Positions 8,853-20,361 of a stretch of DNA of 64,000 bases are shown here, piece by piece (the first letter of the stretch is position 1; each line of letters starts with the position of its first letter). A model generated the notes under the pieces. It had not been told where the DNA came from. It saw only the letters and a list, made by a program, of their open reading frames with translations, and ran no database searches. The position numbers and the translations under genes are program-made. This DNA is from Billgrantia montanilacus (lineage in GTDB: Bacteria > Pseudomonadota > Gammaproteobacteria > Pseudomonadales > Halomonadaceae), in assembly GCF_003336675.1 (NCBI RefSeq), contig NZ_QPII01000015.1, positions 1 through 64,000 on the forward strand, in the 5' to 3' direction.

Positions 8853-10739
8853 ATGGGAAAACGCGTAACAGCATGCCTTGGGGCAGCGATCCTGTGTCTT
8901 GGCGTGATCCAGGACGCGCTTGCCCTCGAGGCCCGTATCGACGGGCTGGAAGGCGATGTCGCCGACAATGTCCGCCACTACCTGAGCAGCCTCGACGCCG
9001 CTCAGTACGGGCGAGTACGTCTTGAAGGCGAAGTCCTGCGGCGCACTCGTGAGGCCATGCGGGTTTATGGTTACTACGAGCCTCGGATCCACCAGCAGCT
9101 CGATTCACGTGACCCACCTCGCCATGTCGATCTGGTGGTCGAACCCGGTCCCCAGGTCGTTATCGAAGTACTGGATATTCGACTCGAAGGGGATGCCAGA
9201 CGCGATGAACACTTCAGTGAGACGGTCGATTCCTTCCCGCTGGCCGTTGGCGACCCGCTGGTGCATGCCCCCTGGGACCGGATGCGCAATCGACTCGCCA
9301 ACCTCTCCCTGGAGCGGGGTTATTTCGACTGGGGCTTCACCGACAGGCGTATGGAAGTCAGGCCTTTCGATGAAAGCGCACGACTCTACCTGACACTGGA
9401 CAGTGGTCCACGCTATGCCTTTGGCGATGTGACGATAAAGGGCAGTCATATCCTCGAGGAGCGACTGTTGCAACTGGCCCCCTTCACACCGGGAGAGCCC
9501 TATCTTGCCGGGGAGGTCGCTCGTTATACCCAGCGCCTGGGCCAAGCAGGCTGGTTCAGCTCAGTCAGCGTACGTCCCCGGCTGGACAGCCGTCGGCAGC
9601 TGGCCCTCACGCCGCCTGAACTGGGGTGGTGGAATGAGGTCGGCACTCTGGGCGAGGCGACACTACCCAGCGATTCGGCAGGGCACTCACCGCAGCAACC
9701 GGCAGGACCGCGACTTTCGGCCGAGGCGCTCACCACTGTCACCAAACTGCATCGAACCGAACGCGCCGTCATGCCGATCGATGTCGTGGTGGCACCGGCG
9801 GACCGGCACCAGTTCGAGATCGCCGTGGGCTACGCCACCGACGTGGGGCCCCGGCTCGGCTTCGGCTGGGAGCAGCCTTGGATCAACCGTTACGGCCATA
9901 GCCTCGAACACGACCTGTTCATCTCTCAGCCGGAGCAGCGTCTGACCGGCACCTACCTCCTGCCACTGGACGATCCACTGCGCGATCAATACCGCCTGCA
10001 GTACGGCTTGCGTCATCGGGACCTGGATGACACCCGCACCCTCGAGAACACGATCGAGCTTGCACGGCGCTGGGAGTTCGACAACCGTTGGGTGCAGACA
10101 CTCTTCCTGCGCGCCACCTATGAAGATTTCACCCAGGGCGGAGAAGCCGACAGTGTCTTCCTCTACTACCCCGGGGTGAGCTGGGCGCGGACACGAACTC
10201 GCGACCCTCGATTTCCCAGCTGGGGGGATCGCCAGAGAATCGCCTTCGAATACTCCGACAGCATGTGGGGATCGGGTGCGGACTTCCTGCGCATGACCGG
10301 TGATACCGAATGGATTCGCATGCTGGGCAGCGACCTACGTTTCGTGAATCGCCTTGGACTGGGTGCCATCGAGACCAGTGACTTTGCCAAGGTTCCGCCG
10401 TCGCTGCGCTTCTTCACCGGCGGCGACCGATCGGTGCGGGGCTATGACTATGAAAGCCTCGCCCCTCGAAACGAGGAGGGTCGACTACGTGGCGGCCAGC
10501 AGCTGTTGACCGCCAGCACCGAGCTGCAACGTCGTATCACCGGCAACTGGTGGGGCGCCGCCTTCATCGATACCGGTGACGCCTTCGATGACTGGGGCCC
10601 GGACTCGCTCAACACCGGAGCTGGCCTCGGGGTACGCTGGATATCGCCTGTCGGTCCGGTACGCTTCGATGTCGCTCATCCCTTCGACGACGAGGAGAAT
10701 TCGTGGCGCCTTCATTTCGCCATCGGCCCGGAATTCTGA
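8853..10739 (+). CDS. tamA: TamA, outer-membrane component of the translocation and assembly module
   Basis: A 628-residue Omp85-family protein: signal peptide (ACLGAAILCLGVIQDALA), three POTRA domains in roughly residues 25-300, then a 16-strand barrel of the BamA/TamA type (family blocks RFFTGGDRSVRGYDYESLAP and GVRWISPVGPVRFDVAHPF). TamA works with TamB in lipid transport/assembly at the outer membrane. Between POTRA 3 and the barrel, around residues 250-300, there is a Pro/Ser/Glu-rich stretch (from PELGWWNEVGTLGEA onwards) not usual in E. coli TamA. The 3' end overlaps the tamB start by 37 bases. Confidence 0.93.
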   Translation: MGKRVTACLGAAILCLGVIQDALALEARIDGLEGDVADNVRHYLSSLDAAQYGRVRLEGEVLRRTREAMRVYGYYEPRIHQQLDSRDPPRHVDLVVEPGPQVVIEVLDIRLEGDARRDEHFSETVDSFPLAVGDPLVHAPWDRMRNRLANLSLERGYFDWGFTDRRMEVRPFDESARLYLTLDSGPRYAFGDVTIKGSHILEERLLQLAPFTPGEPYLAGEVARYTQRLGQAGWFSSVSVRPRLDSRRQLALTPPELGWWNEVGTLGEATLPSDSAGHSPQQPAGPRLSAEALTTVTKLHRTERAVMPIDVVVAPADRHQFEIAVGYATDVGPRLGFGWEQPWINRYGHSLEHDLFISQPEQRLTGTYLLPLDDPLRDQYRLQYGLRHRDLDDTRTLENTIELARRWEFDNRWVQTLFLRATYEDFTQGGEADSVFLYYPGVSWARTRTRDPRFPSWGDRQRIAFEYSDSMWGSGADFLRMTGDTEWIRMLGSDLRFVNRLGLGAIETSDFAKVPPSLRFFTGGDRSVRGYDYESLAPRNEEGRLRGGQQLLTASTELQRRITGNWWGAAFIDTGDAFDDWGPDSLNTGAGLGVRWISPVGPVRFDVAHPFDDEENSWRLHFAIGPEF

Positions 10740-13700
10740 GGACCCGGCTGCTGCTCTGGTCACTTGTTCGCCTGCTGATTGTACTACCACTCTGGTTACT
10801 GGGCTGGGTCATCCTTGCACTGGGCCTGGCATTGTCCCCATGGGGCACTGGCTTCCTCCTGGAGGAGGGAGCCGAGCGTGGCTTCTACCAGTTGGAGGAT
10901 GCCGAAGGAGCACCGCTCGACCGGCTGGTCCTGCACGGGCTGGAGTTGGAAGCTGGACCTGCGACGGTGTCGGTGCAGCGTCTCGAGCTGGCCTGGGCCG
11001 ATGACTGTCTGCTGAAGGGGCGGCTCTGTATCGAGCACCTCTCTGTCGTGGGGGCGCGTATCCAGCTAGGAGAGGGTGACACCGATACGGAGGAAGAGCG
11101 GGGGCCCGCTGGAGATATCCACCTGCCTTTTCCCGTGGAAATACGAGCGCTGTCGCTGGTCGACGTGGAGCTGTCACTTTCCGATGGTACGCGGATCCGC
11201 TTCGATGATTTCTCTTCGGCGGCCAGGGCCCGAGCAGCTGAGCTGGAGCTGCTGACCACCCGACTGGAAGGCCTTCGCGTTGTCCTTCCCCCTTCTCCCG
11301 GTAGCGAACTGGCCCTGGTCGCTGTCGATGATGACGCGCCACGCCTTGCCGCTCCCGCCATCGACACCGCCATCAATCTGGCGGACATACCATTGGCCAC
11401 TGCCGAGGAGAGTGAAAGCGCCGTCGCTGCCGAGAGGCAGACGATTCACCTGCCCATGGCGGTGACGGCCCCCGACCTGCAGGTCATCGACACGGCCATC
11501 GAACTGGCGGATGGCACTCGTATCGAGATCGATACGTTCACGTCCGGCATCGAGGCCGCCCAGTCGCAACTGGGGGTGTTGCCGACTCGCCTTTCCGGCC
11601 TGCGCATTCACCTCCCTCTCTCTCCGGGGGCTCAGCTGGCCCTGGAGGAGCACGACACCGACGAACCTCGTCTGTCAGCAGACGCCATCGATGGCTCACT
11701 TGCATTGGCATCGCCGTTGCCGGCAGCCATCGCTGCAGAGCTCGAGGCTGGTTTGGCACTGGCCCAGCGAGAGCGCATCAGGCTTCCCGAGATTCATCTC
11801 CCGCTGTCGGTATCGATGCCCCACCTCAGGTTCGAGGAGGTCGAACTCACCGGGCCCTTCGAATACTCGATCCGGCACCTGACCCTCGGCCTCGAAGCCA
11901 GCGGTCAGGAAGTCGAGGTGACGTCCCTCGATCTCGCCACGCTGGATGTCGATGCTCAGCTGTCGGCGAAGGTCGAACTTCAGGGCGACTATCCCCTTCA
12001 GGCTCGACTTCGCACCACCCTGTGGCTACCGGAAATCATGCCCGAATTGGCTGGCCAGCGGCTCGAACTGCTGCTGAGCGGAAGTCTCGCCGACCTGGAG
12101 GCCGAACTGGCTGCCACAGGCCCCGTGGAGGCCGAGCTGACGGCTCGGCTCGATGCACTGGAGCCGAGCCTGCCCTTTACCGCTTCACTGGAAAGCGACT
12201 TGCTGCAGTGGCCGCTGCCGATGCGGCTCACCACCGAAGTGCCCGAAGACGTCGAAGATGTGCCGGTCGACCCCTATCTGGCCGAGGATTTATCTCTGCG
12301 CTTGTCAGGCAGTCTGCTCGAATACAGTGCGGCTCTGTCGATGCAGCTGGAGGGCCCCGAGATACCCCGTACCCGTGTCGCCTTGTCGGGCAGCGGCGAT
12401 GTCGAACACTTTGCCTGGCTGCCCCTGTCTCTGACGCTGGGCGATGGCTCGCTGGTCAGCCGGGGTCGTGCCGACTGGTCCGAAGGCCTGGACGTGAGCG
12501 CCGTGTTCCGCCTCGACAACGTCGACCCCGGCGCCTTCACCGACGCCACCGACGGGCGCTTGAGCGGCGATATCGAGATGGCGTTCGCCCAGGGGCCTCA
12601 TGGATGGCAGTTGAACGTGCCGCGACTCGAGATCGGTGGCGAACTGCAATCGCTGCCGATGTCGCTGCAGGCTAGCCTCGACGGTGACAGCGAAATGCGC
12701 TGGAATATCGACCGCTTCGACTTCCGCCAGGGCGACAATCGCCTCTCCGCCAGCGGTGCGGTGTCAGAACAGCAAATGACGCTCGACGGCAACATCGACC
12801 TGCCCAACCTCTCAAACCTGCACGACGAGCTTGGCGGCAGCCTGGCCGGGGAATTCTCCACCACGGGAAGCATCGAGTCACCCCAGCTCGATATTTCGCT
12901 CAACGGCGATAGCCTGGCCTTCGGCGAAAACCGATTGGAGAGCCTGCAGCTGTCGGGTAATGTCCGTGGGCTCGACGATCCCGAGCTCGACGTGAGACTC
13001 GACATCGAGAACCTCAATGCTGGCGGACAGCGCTTCAGCGAGGTCTCGCTGCTCCTTGATGGACGCCTGACGGACCATTCATTGACGCTCGACGCCATTG
13101 CCGGACACGGCATGCCGCTGTCACAGGCCTCCCTGGAGCTGGCGGGTGGGCTCTCCGAGGACCGCCAGCGCTACACCGGCCGCATTCACCCGCTGGAGAT
13201 CACGACGGAATACGGTGCCATTCGCCTGGACGAGCCACTGGCCTTCAGTGCCGATATCGAGGGGGGTAACGCTCGCGTTGAGCCTTTCTGTCTGCGGCGC
13301 GACCAGGGCGGCAGTCTCTGTCTCGTCGAAACGCTGCAAGCCAGTGCCGAGAGTGGAGATGCCGCTCTCTCGGTTCGCGAGCTGCCCATGGAACTGCTGA
13401 ATGAATGGCTTCCCGAAGAGTGGCGTGCTACGGGCCAGACCGACATGGATCTGCAGGCTCAGTGGCGCAGGGGAGGCGACCAGTGGCGCATAGAGAGCAA
13501 CGTGGACAGCGAGCTCTCCCTTGAGGGAATGGATATCTACGGGCAGCCCTGGACCTTACCCGACACGCGCATGAATGTGACCCTGGACGCCGACCAGCAG
13601 AGGACCGATTTCAATCTGGACTTGAGCCTGGCCGATGCCGGGCGACTCAGACTGACCGTCGGCCTGGACGACCCGGCTGGTGACGGCGCCTTGGAGGGCA

Positions 13701-15052
13701 CCCTGACGCTCGATGCCCTGGACCTGTCGCGCTATCGGAGCCTGGTCGCGGGCATGGATACTCTGGAAGGTGTCATCGATGGCAGAGTGGACATATCCGG
13801 CACAGGCCAATCCCCGCAGCTCAACGGCGCCTTGGAACTAACCGGGCTGCAGGCCAGCGGCATGGATATCCCGCTGATCATTGCGGATGGGCGTATCCGG
13901 GTGGAGCTCGACGGTGAGACCGCGCGTATCATGGGCTATGTGGAAAGCGACGAAGGACGGCTGGTGATCAATGGCGATGCCGCCTGGCCGTCACCGGACG
14001 ACTGGCGTATCGGGGTCGATCTGGACGGTACACGGCGGCCGCTGCTGGTGACGATGCCCGAGTTCGGCCGCTTGCGTATCGCGCCGGACTTGCGCATACG
14101 CATCGACCCGAACCGGCTTCAGGTACGAGGAGCCGTGCAGGTCCCGTGGGCGCGGCTCGAGATAGGCGATACACCGCCCGCTGCCGTCTCGCCCAGTCCC
14201 GACGAGATCATCATCACTCGCCGCGACGAGGCCCGCGCCAGGCGAACCGCCGACCTCGAGGAAGAGGCAGGGGCGGATGAAGCCGCTGCCGTGGCCCTGC
14301 AGCAAGCTGGCATGTCGCTGGATGTTCGCATCGATTTGAACCTGGGCCCTGATATGCAGCTGGAAGCCCGCGGGCTTGAGACCGGGTTGCGCGGTACGCT
14401 GGAAGTGCGCCAGCAGGATGGACCGGTACAGCTGTTCGGTGACGTCATCCTGACCGATGGGCGCTTCCGCGCCTTCGGCCAGGACCTGATGATTCGCCAG
14501 GGCCAACTGCTCTTCAGCGGCCCGCCGGACCAGCCACTGCTCGACTTCGAGGCCATCCGCAACCCCGACCTGACCGAGGACGGCGTGATCGCGGGCCTGC
14601 GGGTCACCGGCTTCGCCGCCGAGCCGAGCCTGGAGATCTTCTCGGAGCCGGCCATGGATGAAGCGAGCGCCCTGTCGTACCTGCTGCGCGGGCGGGCACC
14701 GCGAGACGGCGATACCGACGGGGCCCTGACGGCTGCGCTGGTCGGTTTGACTCTGGGGCAGACCGGCGGAGCGGTAGGGGCTATCGGCCAGGCCTTCGGC
14801 ATCGACGACCTGGCGCTGGAAACTGCCGGCATCGGGGACGAAAGCCAGGTAGTGGTGACCGGCTATCTCACCGAGGACCTTCGTATCAGCTATGGCGTCG
14901 GAATCTTTTCGCCCATCGCCGAGCTGACCCTGCGCTACACCTTATGGCGCAATCTCTACGTGCAGGCCGTTTCGGGTGCGGCGCAGGCGGTTGACCTGGT
15001 CTATACCTTCTCCCGGCCCGGGAAACCTCCGCAGATCGATGGCGGTCAATAG
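10703..15052 (+). CDS. tamB: TamB, inner-membrane-anchored AsmA-like bridge protein
   Basis: A 1449-residue protein beginning with a GTG inside the tamA 3' end, with GAGGAG upstream. One N-terminal membrane anchor ([20 protein letters not shown]) is followed by a very long beta-rich periplasmic region and a C-terminal DUF490 domain ([39 protein letters not shown]). TamB spans the periplasm and partners TamA. Length is somewhat above E. coli TamB (about 1259). Part of the extra length is a tandem internal duplication of about 109 residues (roughly residues 140-340, bases 11120-11725). Confidence 0.94.
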   Translation: MAPSFRHRPGILRTRLLLWSLVRLLIVLPLWLLGWVILALGLALSPWGTGFLLEEGAERGFYQLEDAEGAPLDRLVLHGLELEAGPATVSVQRLELAWADDCLLKGRLCIEHLSVVGARIQLGEGDTDTEEERGPAGDIHLPFPVEIRALSLVDVELSLSDGTRIRFDDFSSAARARAAELELLTTRLEGLRVVLPPSPGSELALVAVDDDAPRLAAPAIDTAINLADIPLATAEESESAVAAERQTIHLPMAVTAPDLQVIDTAIELADGTRIEIDTFTSGIEAAQSQLGVLPTRLSGLRIHLPLSPGAQLALEEHDTDEPRLSADAIDGSLALASPLPAAIAAELEAGLALAQRERIRLPEIHLPLSVSMPHLRFEEVELTGPFEYSIRHLTLGLEASGQEVEVTSLDLATLDVDAQLSAKVELQGDYPLQARLRTTLWLPEIMPELAGQRLELLLSGSLADLEAELAATGPVEAELTARLDALEPSLPFTASLESDLLQWPLPMRLTTEVPEDVEDVPVDPYLAEDLSLRLSGSLLEYSAALSMQLEGPEIPRTRVALSGSGDVEHFAWLPLSLTLGDGSLVSRGRADWSEGLDVSAVFRLDNVDPGAFTDATDGRLSGDIEMAFAQGPHGWQLNVPRLEIGGELQSLPMSLQASLDGDSEMRWNIDRFDFRQGDNRLSASGAVSEQQMTLDGNIDLPNLSNLHDELGGSLAGEFSTTGSIESPQLDISLNGDSLAFGENRLESLQLSGNVRGLDDPELDVRLDIENLNAGGQRFSEVSLLLDGRLTDHSLTLDAIAGHGMPLSQASLELAGGLSEDRQRYTGRIHPLEITTEYGAIRLDEPLAFSADIEGGNARVEPFCLRRDQGGSLCLVETLQASAESGDAALSVRELPMELLNEWLPEEWRATGQTDMDLQAQWRRGGDQWRIESNVDSELSLEGMDIYGQPWTLPDTRMNVTLDADQQRTDFNLDLSLADAGRLRLTVGLDDPAGDGALEGTLTLDALDLSRYRSLVAGMDTLEGVIDGRVDISGTGQSPQLNGALELTGLQASGMDIPLIIADGRIRVELDGETARIMGYVESDEGRLVINGDAAWPSPDDWRIGVDLDGTRRPLLVTMPEFGRLRIAPDLRIRIDPNRLQVRGAVQVPWARLEIGDTPPAAVSPSPDEIIITRRDEARARRTADLEEEAGADEAAAVALQQAGMSLDVRIDLNLGPDMQLEARGLETGLRGTLEVRQQDGPVQLFGDVILTDGRFRAFGQDLMIRQGQLLFSGPPDQPLLDFEAIRNPDLTEDGVIAGLRVTGFAAEPSLEIFSEPAMDEASALSYLLRGRAPRDGDTDGALTAALVGLTLGQTGGAVGAIGQAFGIDDLALETAGIGDESQVVVTGYLTEDLRISYGVGIFSPIAELTLRYTLWRNLYVQAVSGAAQAVDLVYTFSRPGKPPQIDGGQ

Positions 15053-15119
15053 GCCAGGCTCGCGTACAAGGGGCCGTCGACAGCCCACTGGAGTGCGCTT
15101 GATACTCAAGGAGACAGAA

Positions 15120-15734
15120 ATGATGATCGATCCAGCCCGTGCGTTGCCAGGGCGCGATAGTCCGCTCGCCGTGTCGGGCATACATGCCGTCAACGGCCAC
15201 TCCATGCTGCCACCCTTTCCCGATGGACATGAGGTTATCGTCTTGGGGATGGGCTGCTTCTGGGGTGCGGAACGTCTGTTCTGGCAGACCCCGGGAGTTC
15301 ATGTCACCGCCGTTGGCTATGCTGGCGGTGTCACCCCCAACCCCACCTATGAGGAGACCTGCAGCGGCATGACCGGTCATGCCGAGGTGGTGAGAGTCGT
15401 GTTCGATCCGGCCAAGGTCGATATCGATACACTGCTGCGCACCTTCTGGGAGGCCCATGACCCCACCCAGGGCATGCGTCAGGGCAACGACGTGGGAAGT
15501 CAGTACCGTTCGGCGATCTACACCACCAGCGAGGCGCAGCATGCGTCGGCCGAGCACAGCCGCGACATCTACCAGTATTCGCTGTCCCAGGCGGGGCAGG
15601 GGAGAATCACCACCGAGATCGCTCAACTCACCGACTTCTTTCTGGCGGAGGAGTATCACCAGCAGTACCTGCACAAGAACCCCGGCGGCTACTGTGGCCT
15701 GAAGGGCACCGGCATCAGCTGCCCGATCGGGTAA
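15120..15734 (+). CDS. msrA: MsrA, peptide-methionine (S)-S-oxide reductase
   Basis: A 204-residue enzyme that reduces methionine-S-sulfoxide in proteins. The active-site motif GCFWG (Cys46) is intact, as are GYAGG, TGHAEVV and the EYHQQYL block. The ATG at 15120 follows a near-perfect AAGGAGA site; an upstream in-frame extension to 14976 lies inside tamB and is rejected. It converges with the yheT-like gene, with a 20-base overlap of the two coding ends. Confidence 0.95.
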   Translation: MMIDPARALPGRDSPLAVSGIHAVNGHSMLPPFPDGHEVIVLGMGCFWGAERLFWQTPGVHVTAVGYAGGVTPNPTYEETCSGMTGHAEVVRVVFDPAKVDIDTLLRTFWEAHDPTQGMRQGNDVGSQYRSAIYTTSEAQHASAEHSRDIYQYSLSQAGQGRITTEIAQLTDFFLAEEYHQQYLHKNPGGYCGLKGTGISCPIG

Positions 15735-16755
15735 GATGGGGCCCGGCCCGACCCGGCCAGGGAATCGCCGGACTGCTCCATGACGCCAACTCCCGGCTTA
15801 TGCGCCGGGCAAGCCAGGGTTCCAACCGGCGGTTGCGCCACTCCATGAAGCCGACATGCCCTCCATGCCGGGCGATCTCCAGATGCACGGCAGGAGAGGG
15901 GGCGGGCAGCCGCTCATAGAGGCTCGCGGGCATGAAGGGATCGTCATCGGCGTGCAGAATCAGGGTGGGAAGCTCGATATCTCCCAGCAGGGGGCCGGCG
16001 GAAGCGCGCTGGTAGTAATCCTCCGCCCCCTCGAAACCGTGCAGCGGCGCGGTCACCACATCATCGTAGGCGCGCAGGCTGCTCAGACTGTCCAATCCGC
16101 CGGCATCCAGCGGCAGCGGCAGTGCCCCGCGGACGAGCTTGTCACGGACCTTGCGCTTCAGCGCACTCAACAGGTGCCGCTCGTAGATTCGGGAAAACCC
16201 CTGATTGAGCCGGTCGGCACTGGCCGCCAGGTCCAGGGGTGCGCTGATCACGATGGCACCGGCCAGGTCCAGGCCATCTCCCCCCTGTTCGGCCACCAGC
16301 TTGAGCAACATGTTACCGCCCAAGGAGACGCCAGCGGCCACCTTGAGCGCCTTGGGAAAGCGGTGGGTGAGCTGTCCGAAGAGCCAGTAGGCGTCGGCGG
16401 TATCGCCGCTGTGATAGGCCCTCGGCAGCCGATTGGGGTGGCTGCCACAGCCACGGAAGTGCATCAATACGGCACGCCATCCCAGCCGGCTGGCCGCCGA
16501 GAGCATCCACCGGGCATAGGGGGAGTCGAAGGAGCCTTCCAGCCCATGAAAGAGCACGAAGACCGGCGCCTCGGGTTCTGCAGGCTGGGGGCTGGCCCAG
16601 TTCAGCTCGACGAAATCGCCGTCGGGCAATTCGAGCACTTCCACCTCGCGTGCCAGTGGCGGACGCGGCAGGAGGCGCGGCAGCAGCGTCTGCACGTGGG
16701 CATTGGTCAGCCCGAGTGGTGGTGAGAAGTCGGCTTCGTGTCGCCGCTCGCGCAT
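15715..16755 (-). CDS. YheT-family alpha/beta hydrolase
   Basis: A 346-residue predicted hydrolase of the YheT (AB-hydrolase, COG0429) family. Visible features are [12 protein letters not shown] near the N terminus, the oxyanion segment [10 protein letters not shown], the nucleophile elbow GVSLGGN (Ser in GxSxG), an acid in ILHADDDPF and the catalytic His in HGGHVGFME. The natural substrate is unknown. It lies 7 bases after pepQ on the same strand, so the pair is probably an operon. The 3' ends of this gene and msrA overlap. Confidence 0.9.
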   Translation of the reverse strand: MRERRHEADFSPPLGLTNAHVQTLLPRLLPRPPLAREVEVLELPDGDFVELNWASPQPAEPEAPVFVLFHGLEGSFDSPYARWMLSAASRLGWRAVLMHFRGCGSHPNRLPRAYHSGDTADAYWLFGQLTHRFPKALKVAAGVSLGGNMLLKLVAEQGGDGLDLAGAIVISAPLDLAASADRLNQGFSRIYERHLLSALKRKVRDKLVRGALPLPLDAGGLDSLSSLRAYDDVVTAPLHGFEGAEDYYQRASAGPLLGDIELPTLILHADDDPFMPASLYERLPAPSPAVHLEIARHGGHVGFMEWRNRRLEPWLARRISRELASWSSPAIPWPGRAGPHLTRSGS

Positions 16756-16762
16756 GATGGTA

Positions 16763-18070
16763 TCACTCGACCTCGGGCGTCAGGTTCTTGGCAGTGTCGC
16801 TGGTGACCAGGACGTTATCCTCGATGCGAATGCCGCCGTGGGGGGCCAGTCGTTCCACCCGTTCCCAATTCACCTCGCGACCAACCGGCCCCTTTCGCAG
16901 CGGGTCGAGCAGCATGGGAATGACATAGAGCCCCGGTTCAATGGTGACCACCATTCCCGCTTCCAGTTCACGCGTCAGGCGCAGGGCGGGGTCCTTGTCG
17001 GGCGGTGGCAGGGCCGCACCGTTCACGGCACGACGCCCGGCCACATCGTGAACCTGAATGCCGAGTAGATGGCCCAGCCCATGGGGGCAGAAAGCCCGTG
17101 TGATACCGCTTGCCACGGCAGATTCGGGGGTGCCAAGGACCAGGCGGTGCTCGACAAGCAGTTCGGCCAGCAGGTCGTGCATCCGCTCATGCAGGGCAAC
17201 ATAGTCGGCACCGGGGCGCACGGCGGCAATCAGCTGTTGCTGCACCTGTGCAACGCCCTCGATGAGCGCGTGAAACAGTCCGTCCGCCTGGGCTCCCGCC
17301 CAGGTGCGGGTGATGTCGGCGCAATAGCCACGGTAGCGATGCCCCGCATCGACCAGCAGGCTAAGCGGCTTCTTCGGGGGCAGGGTGTCGTAGTGCTGAT
17401 AATGGAGGACGCCGCCGTGGGCGTTGATGCCGACGATATTGCCGTAGGGAACATGGCTCTCGCGTTGACGCGATGCCTGGAGGTAGGCGAGCTGCACATC
17501 CAGTTCGGCTGCACCTGCCAGGAAGGCACCCCTGGCGGCTATATGGCCGGCCATGGCCTGTCGGTTGGCCCGGCCGATGCAGGCAACCTCGTACTCGCTC
17601 TTGCGCACCCGCCCCTCGTCCAGCGCCATGAGCAGGGCACCGGGATTGAGCTCGGCCCCCAGCGCCCGGGCAGTCGCGGCATCCACGTCACCAATCACGG
17701 CATAGCGGCCCCGGGGCAGGGCGGGGGGCTCATCGAAGCGCCCCTTCATCACGTCGACACGCTCGGTCCAGGCCTCCGAAGGCAGGCTGGCTGGAAGATG
17801 CCAGAAGTCGTCGGGGGCGTGCAGGAAGAGAACCGGACGCCTCCCCGGGCAGACCAGAAGCCAGCTATGAGCGAGGTCGGCCTGGCCGGTCCAGTGCTGG
17901 AAATGACCGTAGGCTTGGAAACTGGCGTGCTGGTCGTCGCCGAAATGGGGAGCGGGATGGCCGCTGTAGAGCAATACGCCATCGTGGCCGAGGCTGGAGA
18001 GCGTCTCGGCGTAGTGCCGCTCGAGCCGGTCGAGATGGCTACACTGGAGTTCAGCGAGCGGATCGGTCAT
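16763..18070 (-). CDS. pepQ: PepQ, Xaa-Pro dipeptidase
   Basis: A 435-residue metallopeptidase of the M24B family cleaving dipeptides with C-terminal proline. The C-terminal pita-bread domain carries the metal ligands in LLVDAGHRYRGYCADITRTW (two Asp), GLGHLLGIQVHD (His), VTIEPGLYVI (Glu) and GIRIEDNVLV (Glu). The start at 18070 (MTDPLAELQ) is chosen over 18097 because GGAAGG lies just upstream. It probably shares a transcript with the yheT-like gene. Confidence 0.93.
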   Translation of the reverse strand: MTDPLAELQCSHLDRLERHYAETLSSLGHDGVLLYSGHPAPHFGDDQHASFQAYGHFQHWTGQADLAHSWLLVCPGRRPVLFLHAPDDFWHLPASLPSEAWTERVDVMKGRFDEPPALPRGRYAVIGDVDAATARALGAELNPGALLMALDEGRVRKSEYEVACIGRANRQAMAGHIAARGAFLAGAAELDVQLAYLQASRQRESHVPYGNIVGINAHGGVLHYQHYDTLPPKKPLSLLVDAGHRYRGYCADITRTWAGAQADGLFHALIEGVAQVQQQLIAAVRPGADYVALHERMHDLLAELLVEHRLVLGTPESAVASGITRAFCPHGLGHLLGIQVHDVAGRRAVNGAALPPPDKDPALRLTRELEAGMVVTIEPGLYVIPMLLDPLRKGPVGREVNWERVERLAPHGGIRIEDNVLVTSDTAKNLTPEVE

Positions 18071-18140
18071 GGCAACCTTCCGGGCAGTCTGGTTCAAGCC
18101 AGTTTAGCTCACTGCCCAGAGCGGACGATAGCCGCATCGA

Positions 18141-18800
18141 TCAGCACTCGGGTGTCGGCGGGGGCTCGACCCGGTCGATGCGATAGAGGGTCGCCACCTG
18201 ATCCAGACCCTGTACCGTACAGGAGAGATCGCTGATTCTCCCGTCGCCAAGGCCGTATATCCAGCCGTGGATGGCCAAGGGCTGGCCACGCTGCCAGGCC
18301 AGCTGGATGATCTTGGTACGGCACAGGTTGTTGACCTGGGCCCTGACGTTGAGCTCGCACATCCGGTCCACCTGCTCATCCAGCGGCAGCGCCGCCAGCG
18401 CTGCGCGATGATGGCTGTACAGCTCGCGGACCGAGTGGAGCCAGTAGTCCACCATGCCGCATTCGCCGCCGGCCACCGCCGCCCGGACCCCGCCGCAGCC
18501 GTAGTGGCCGACGATCATGATGTGCTTCACCTTCAACACGTCCACCGCATACTGCACGACGGAGAGGGCATTCATGTCGCTGTGGTGGAGAAGGTTGGCG
18601 ACATTGCGATGGACGAACACCTCCCCGGGGGGAAGCGAGACGATCTGGTTGGCCGGCACTCGGCTATCCGAGCAACCGATCCACAGGTAATTGGGGTTTT
18701 GCTGGCTAGACAGGCGGGTGAAATAGTCCGGGTCTTCCTGGCACATGCGCTCTGCCCAGGAGCGGTTGTTCTCGAGTAGAGTGGCGATTTCCTTGTCCAT
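18141..18800 (-). CDS. can: Beta-class carbonic anhydrase Can
   Basis: A 219-residue zinc enzyme interconverting CO2 and bicarbonate. Zinc ligands Cys43, Asp45 (in GCSDSRVP), His99 and Cys102 (in GHYGCGG) are at almost the same positions as in E. coli Can. The length and the N-terminal MDKEIATLLENNRSWAERM also match that subgroup. It is transcribed divergently from gor. The spacing to pepQ (70 bases) leaves operon membership with the downstream genes uncertain. Confidence 0.95.
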   Translation of the reverse strand: MDKEIATLLENNRSWAERMCQEDPDYFTRLSSQQNPNYLWIGCSDSRVPANQIVSLPPGEVFVHRNVANLLHHSDMNALSVVQYAVDVLKVKHIMIVGHYGCGGVRAAVAGGECGMVDYWLHSVRELYSHHRAALAALPLDEQVDRMCELNVRAQVNNLCRTKIIQLAWQRGQPLAIHGWIYGLGDGRISDLSCTVQGLDQVATLYRIDRVEPPPTPEC

Positions 18801-18968
18801 GTAAAACGTTCCGGTGGCTTGATCGGCGCGGCCAATGGCCGGGGGCTTTTTTTACAGGCGCTCAGGGCAGCGGTCAACCGCCACACTCCCGAGACGCGGC
18901 CTGCACTGGTATTATCGCCCCATTCCAACGGGCCCTGTTCGAGTGCCCGGTTCGAGAAGGAGAACTCC

Positions 18969-20330
18969 GTGCCAGACTTCGATTATGACCTCTTCGTCAT
19001 CGGTGCCGGCTCCGGCGGCGTACGTGCAGCGCGTACCGCCGCCGCCACGGGCGCCCGCGTTGCCGTGGCCGAGGATCGCTACCTGGGTGGAACCTGCGTC
19101 AACGTGGGCTGCGTACCCAAGAAACTCTACTCCTACGCCGCCCACTTCCATGACGCTTTCGAGGACGCCGGCGGCTTTGGCTGGCATCTCCCCGCCGCGC
19201 CGGTCTTCGACTGGGCAACGCTGCGTGACAACAAGATCGGTGAAATCAAGCGGTTGAATGACATCTACGGCCGCCTTCTGGACACCGCTGGAGTACGGCT
19301 GATCAACGGTCGCGCCCAGGTGGTCGATGCGCATCATGTCGACGTGGGCGGCGAGCGCATCAGTGCCGCCAAGATCCTGGTCGCCGTCGGCGGCTGGCCC
19401 TGGGTACCCGACTTTCCCGGCAGCGAACATACGGTGACGTCCAACGAGGTCTTCGATCTCGAGCACTTCCCCGAACGCTTCCTGGTCCTCGGCGGTGGCT
19501 ATATCGCCGTGGAGTTCGCGAGTATCTTCAACGGCCTGGGAAGCAACGCCCACCTGGTCTACCGCGGCGAGCTGTTTCTGCGCGGCTTCGACCGCGAAGT
19601 GCGCGAATTCACCCGTGACCAGATGGCCGCCAAGGGCGTCAACCTCCACTTCGAAACCAACATCGAACGCATCGATCCGGGCGATGAGGGCCTGGTGGTG
19701 ACCCTCACCAACGGTGAGACACTGGAGGTCGACGCGGTACTAGCGGCAACCGGACGCAAGCCGCACCTGCAGGGGCTGGGCCTCGGAGAGCTGGGCGTCG
19801 AGCTCAATATCGACGGCACGCTCAAGGTCAATGAACGGTTCGAGACATCGGTGCCGTCCATCCTGGCCCTGGGCGACGTCACCGGTGGTCCGGAACTGAC
19901 GCCGGTGGCCCTTGCCGAGGCCATGCACCTTGTCAAACAGCACTTCGCCGATACCTCGGTTGCACCTCTGAACTACCAGAATATCGCCACGGCGGTCTTC
20001 TGCCATCCGAATATCGGCACCGTTGGTGTCTCGGAGGAGCAGGCGCGGGAACAGTATGGAGCGATTCGTGTCTACCGTACCGATTTCCGCCCCATGAAGC
20101 ATACGCTTTCCGGCAGCCAGGAACGTTGCCTGATGAAGCTCATCGTCGATGATTCAAGTGACGTGGTGGTGGGTGCGCACATGGTCGGAGAGGAGGCCGG
20201 TGAGCTGATCCAGGGAATCGCCATCGCCGTGAGAGCCGGCCTGACCAAGGCGGATTTCGATGCCACCGTGGGGATTCATCCAACCGGCGCCGAGGAGTTC
20301 GTCACCATGAGAACCCCATCGCGCACCTGA
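18969..20330 (+). CDS. gor: Glutathione-disulfide reductase
   Basis: A 453-residue FAD-dependent pyridine nucleotide disulfide oxidoreductase that regenerates glutathione using NADPH. The FAD motif GAGSGGVRAAR, the redox pair Cys43/Cys48 in GGTCVNVGCVPKK, and the C-terminal active-site segment HPTGAEEFVTMR are present. The start is GTG at 18969 with GAGAAGGAGAA upstream; the longer frame from 18819 has no such site. A short hairpin follows at 20362-20377. Confidence 0.94.
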   Translation: MPDFDYDLFVIGAGSGGVRAARTAAATGARVAVAEDRYLGGTCVNVGCVPKKLYSYAAHFHDAFEDAGGFGWHLPAAPVFDWATLRDNKIGEIKRLNDIYGRLLDTAGVRLINGRAQVVDAHHVDVGGERISAAKILVAVGGWPWVPDFPGSEHTVTSNEVFDLEHFPERFLVLGGGYIAVEFASIFNGLGSNAHLVYRGELFLRGFDREVREFTRDQMAAKGVNLHFETNIERIDPGDEGLVVTLTNGETLEVDAVLAATGRKPHLQGLGLGELGVELNIDGTLKVNERFETSVPSILALGDVTGGPELTPVALAEAMHLVKQHFADTSVAPLNYQNIATAVFCHPNIGTVGVSEEQAREQYGAIRVYRTDFRPMKHTLSGSQERCLMKLIVDDSSDVVVGAHMVGEEAGELIQGIAIAVRAGLTKADFDATVGIHPTGAEEFVTMRTPSRT

Positions 20331-20361
20331 TGTCATGAGCAGCGCAGGACAATTCATTCGG

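Noticed and set aside
18829..18853. Hairpin CGGCC/GGCCG followed by seven T between can and gor.
   Set aside because: The stem is five base pairs, separated from the T run by GGGGC, and lies in a divergent promoter region where no transcript should end. Possible but not supported.
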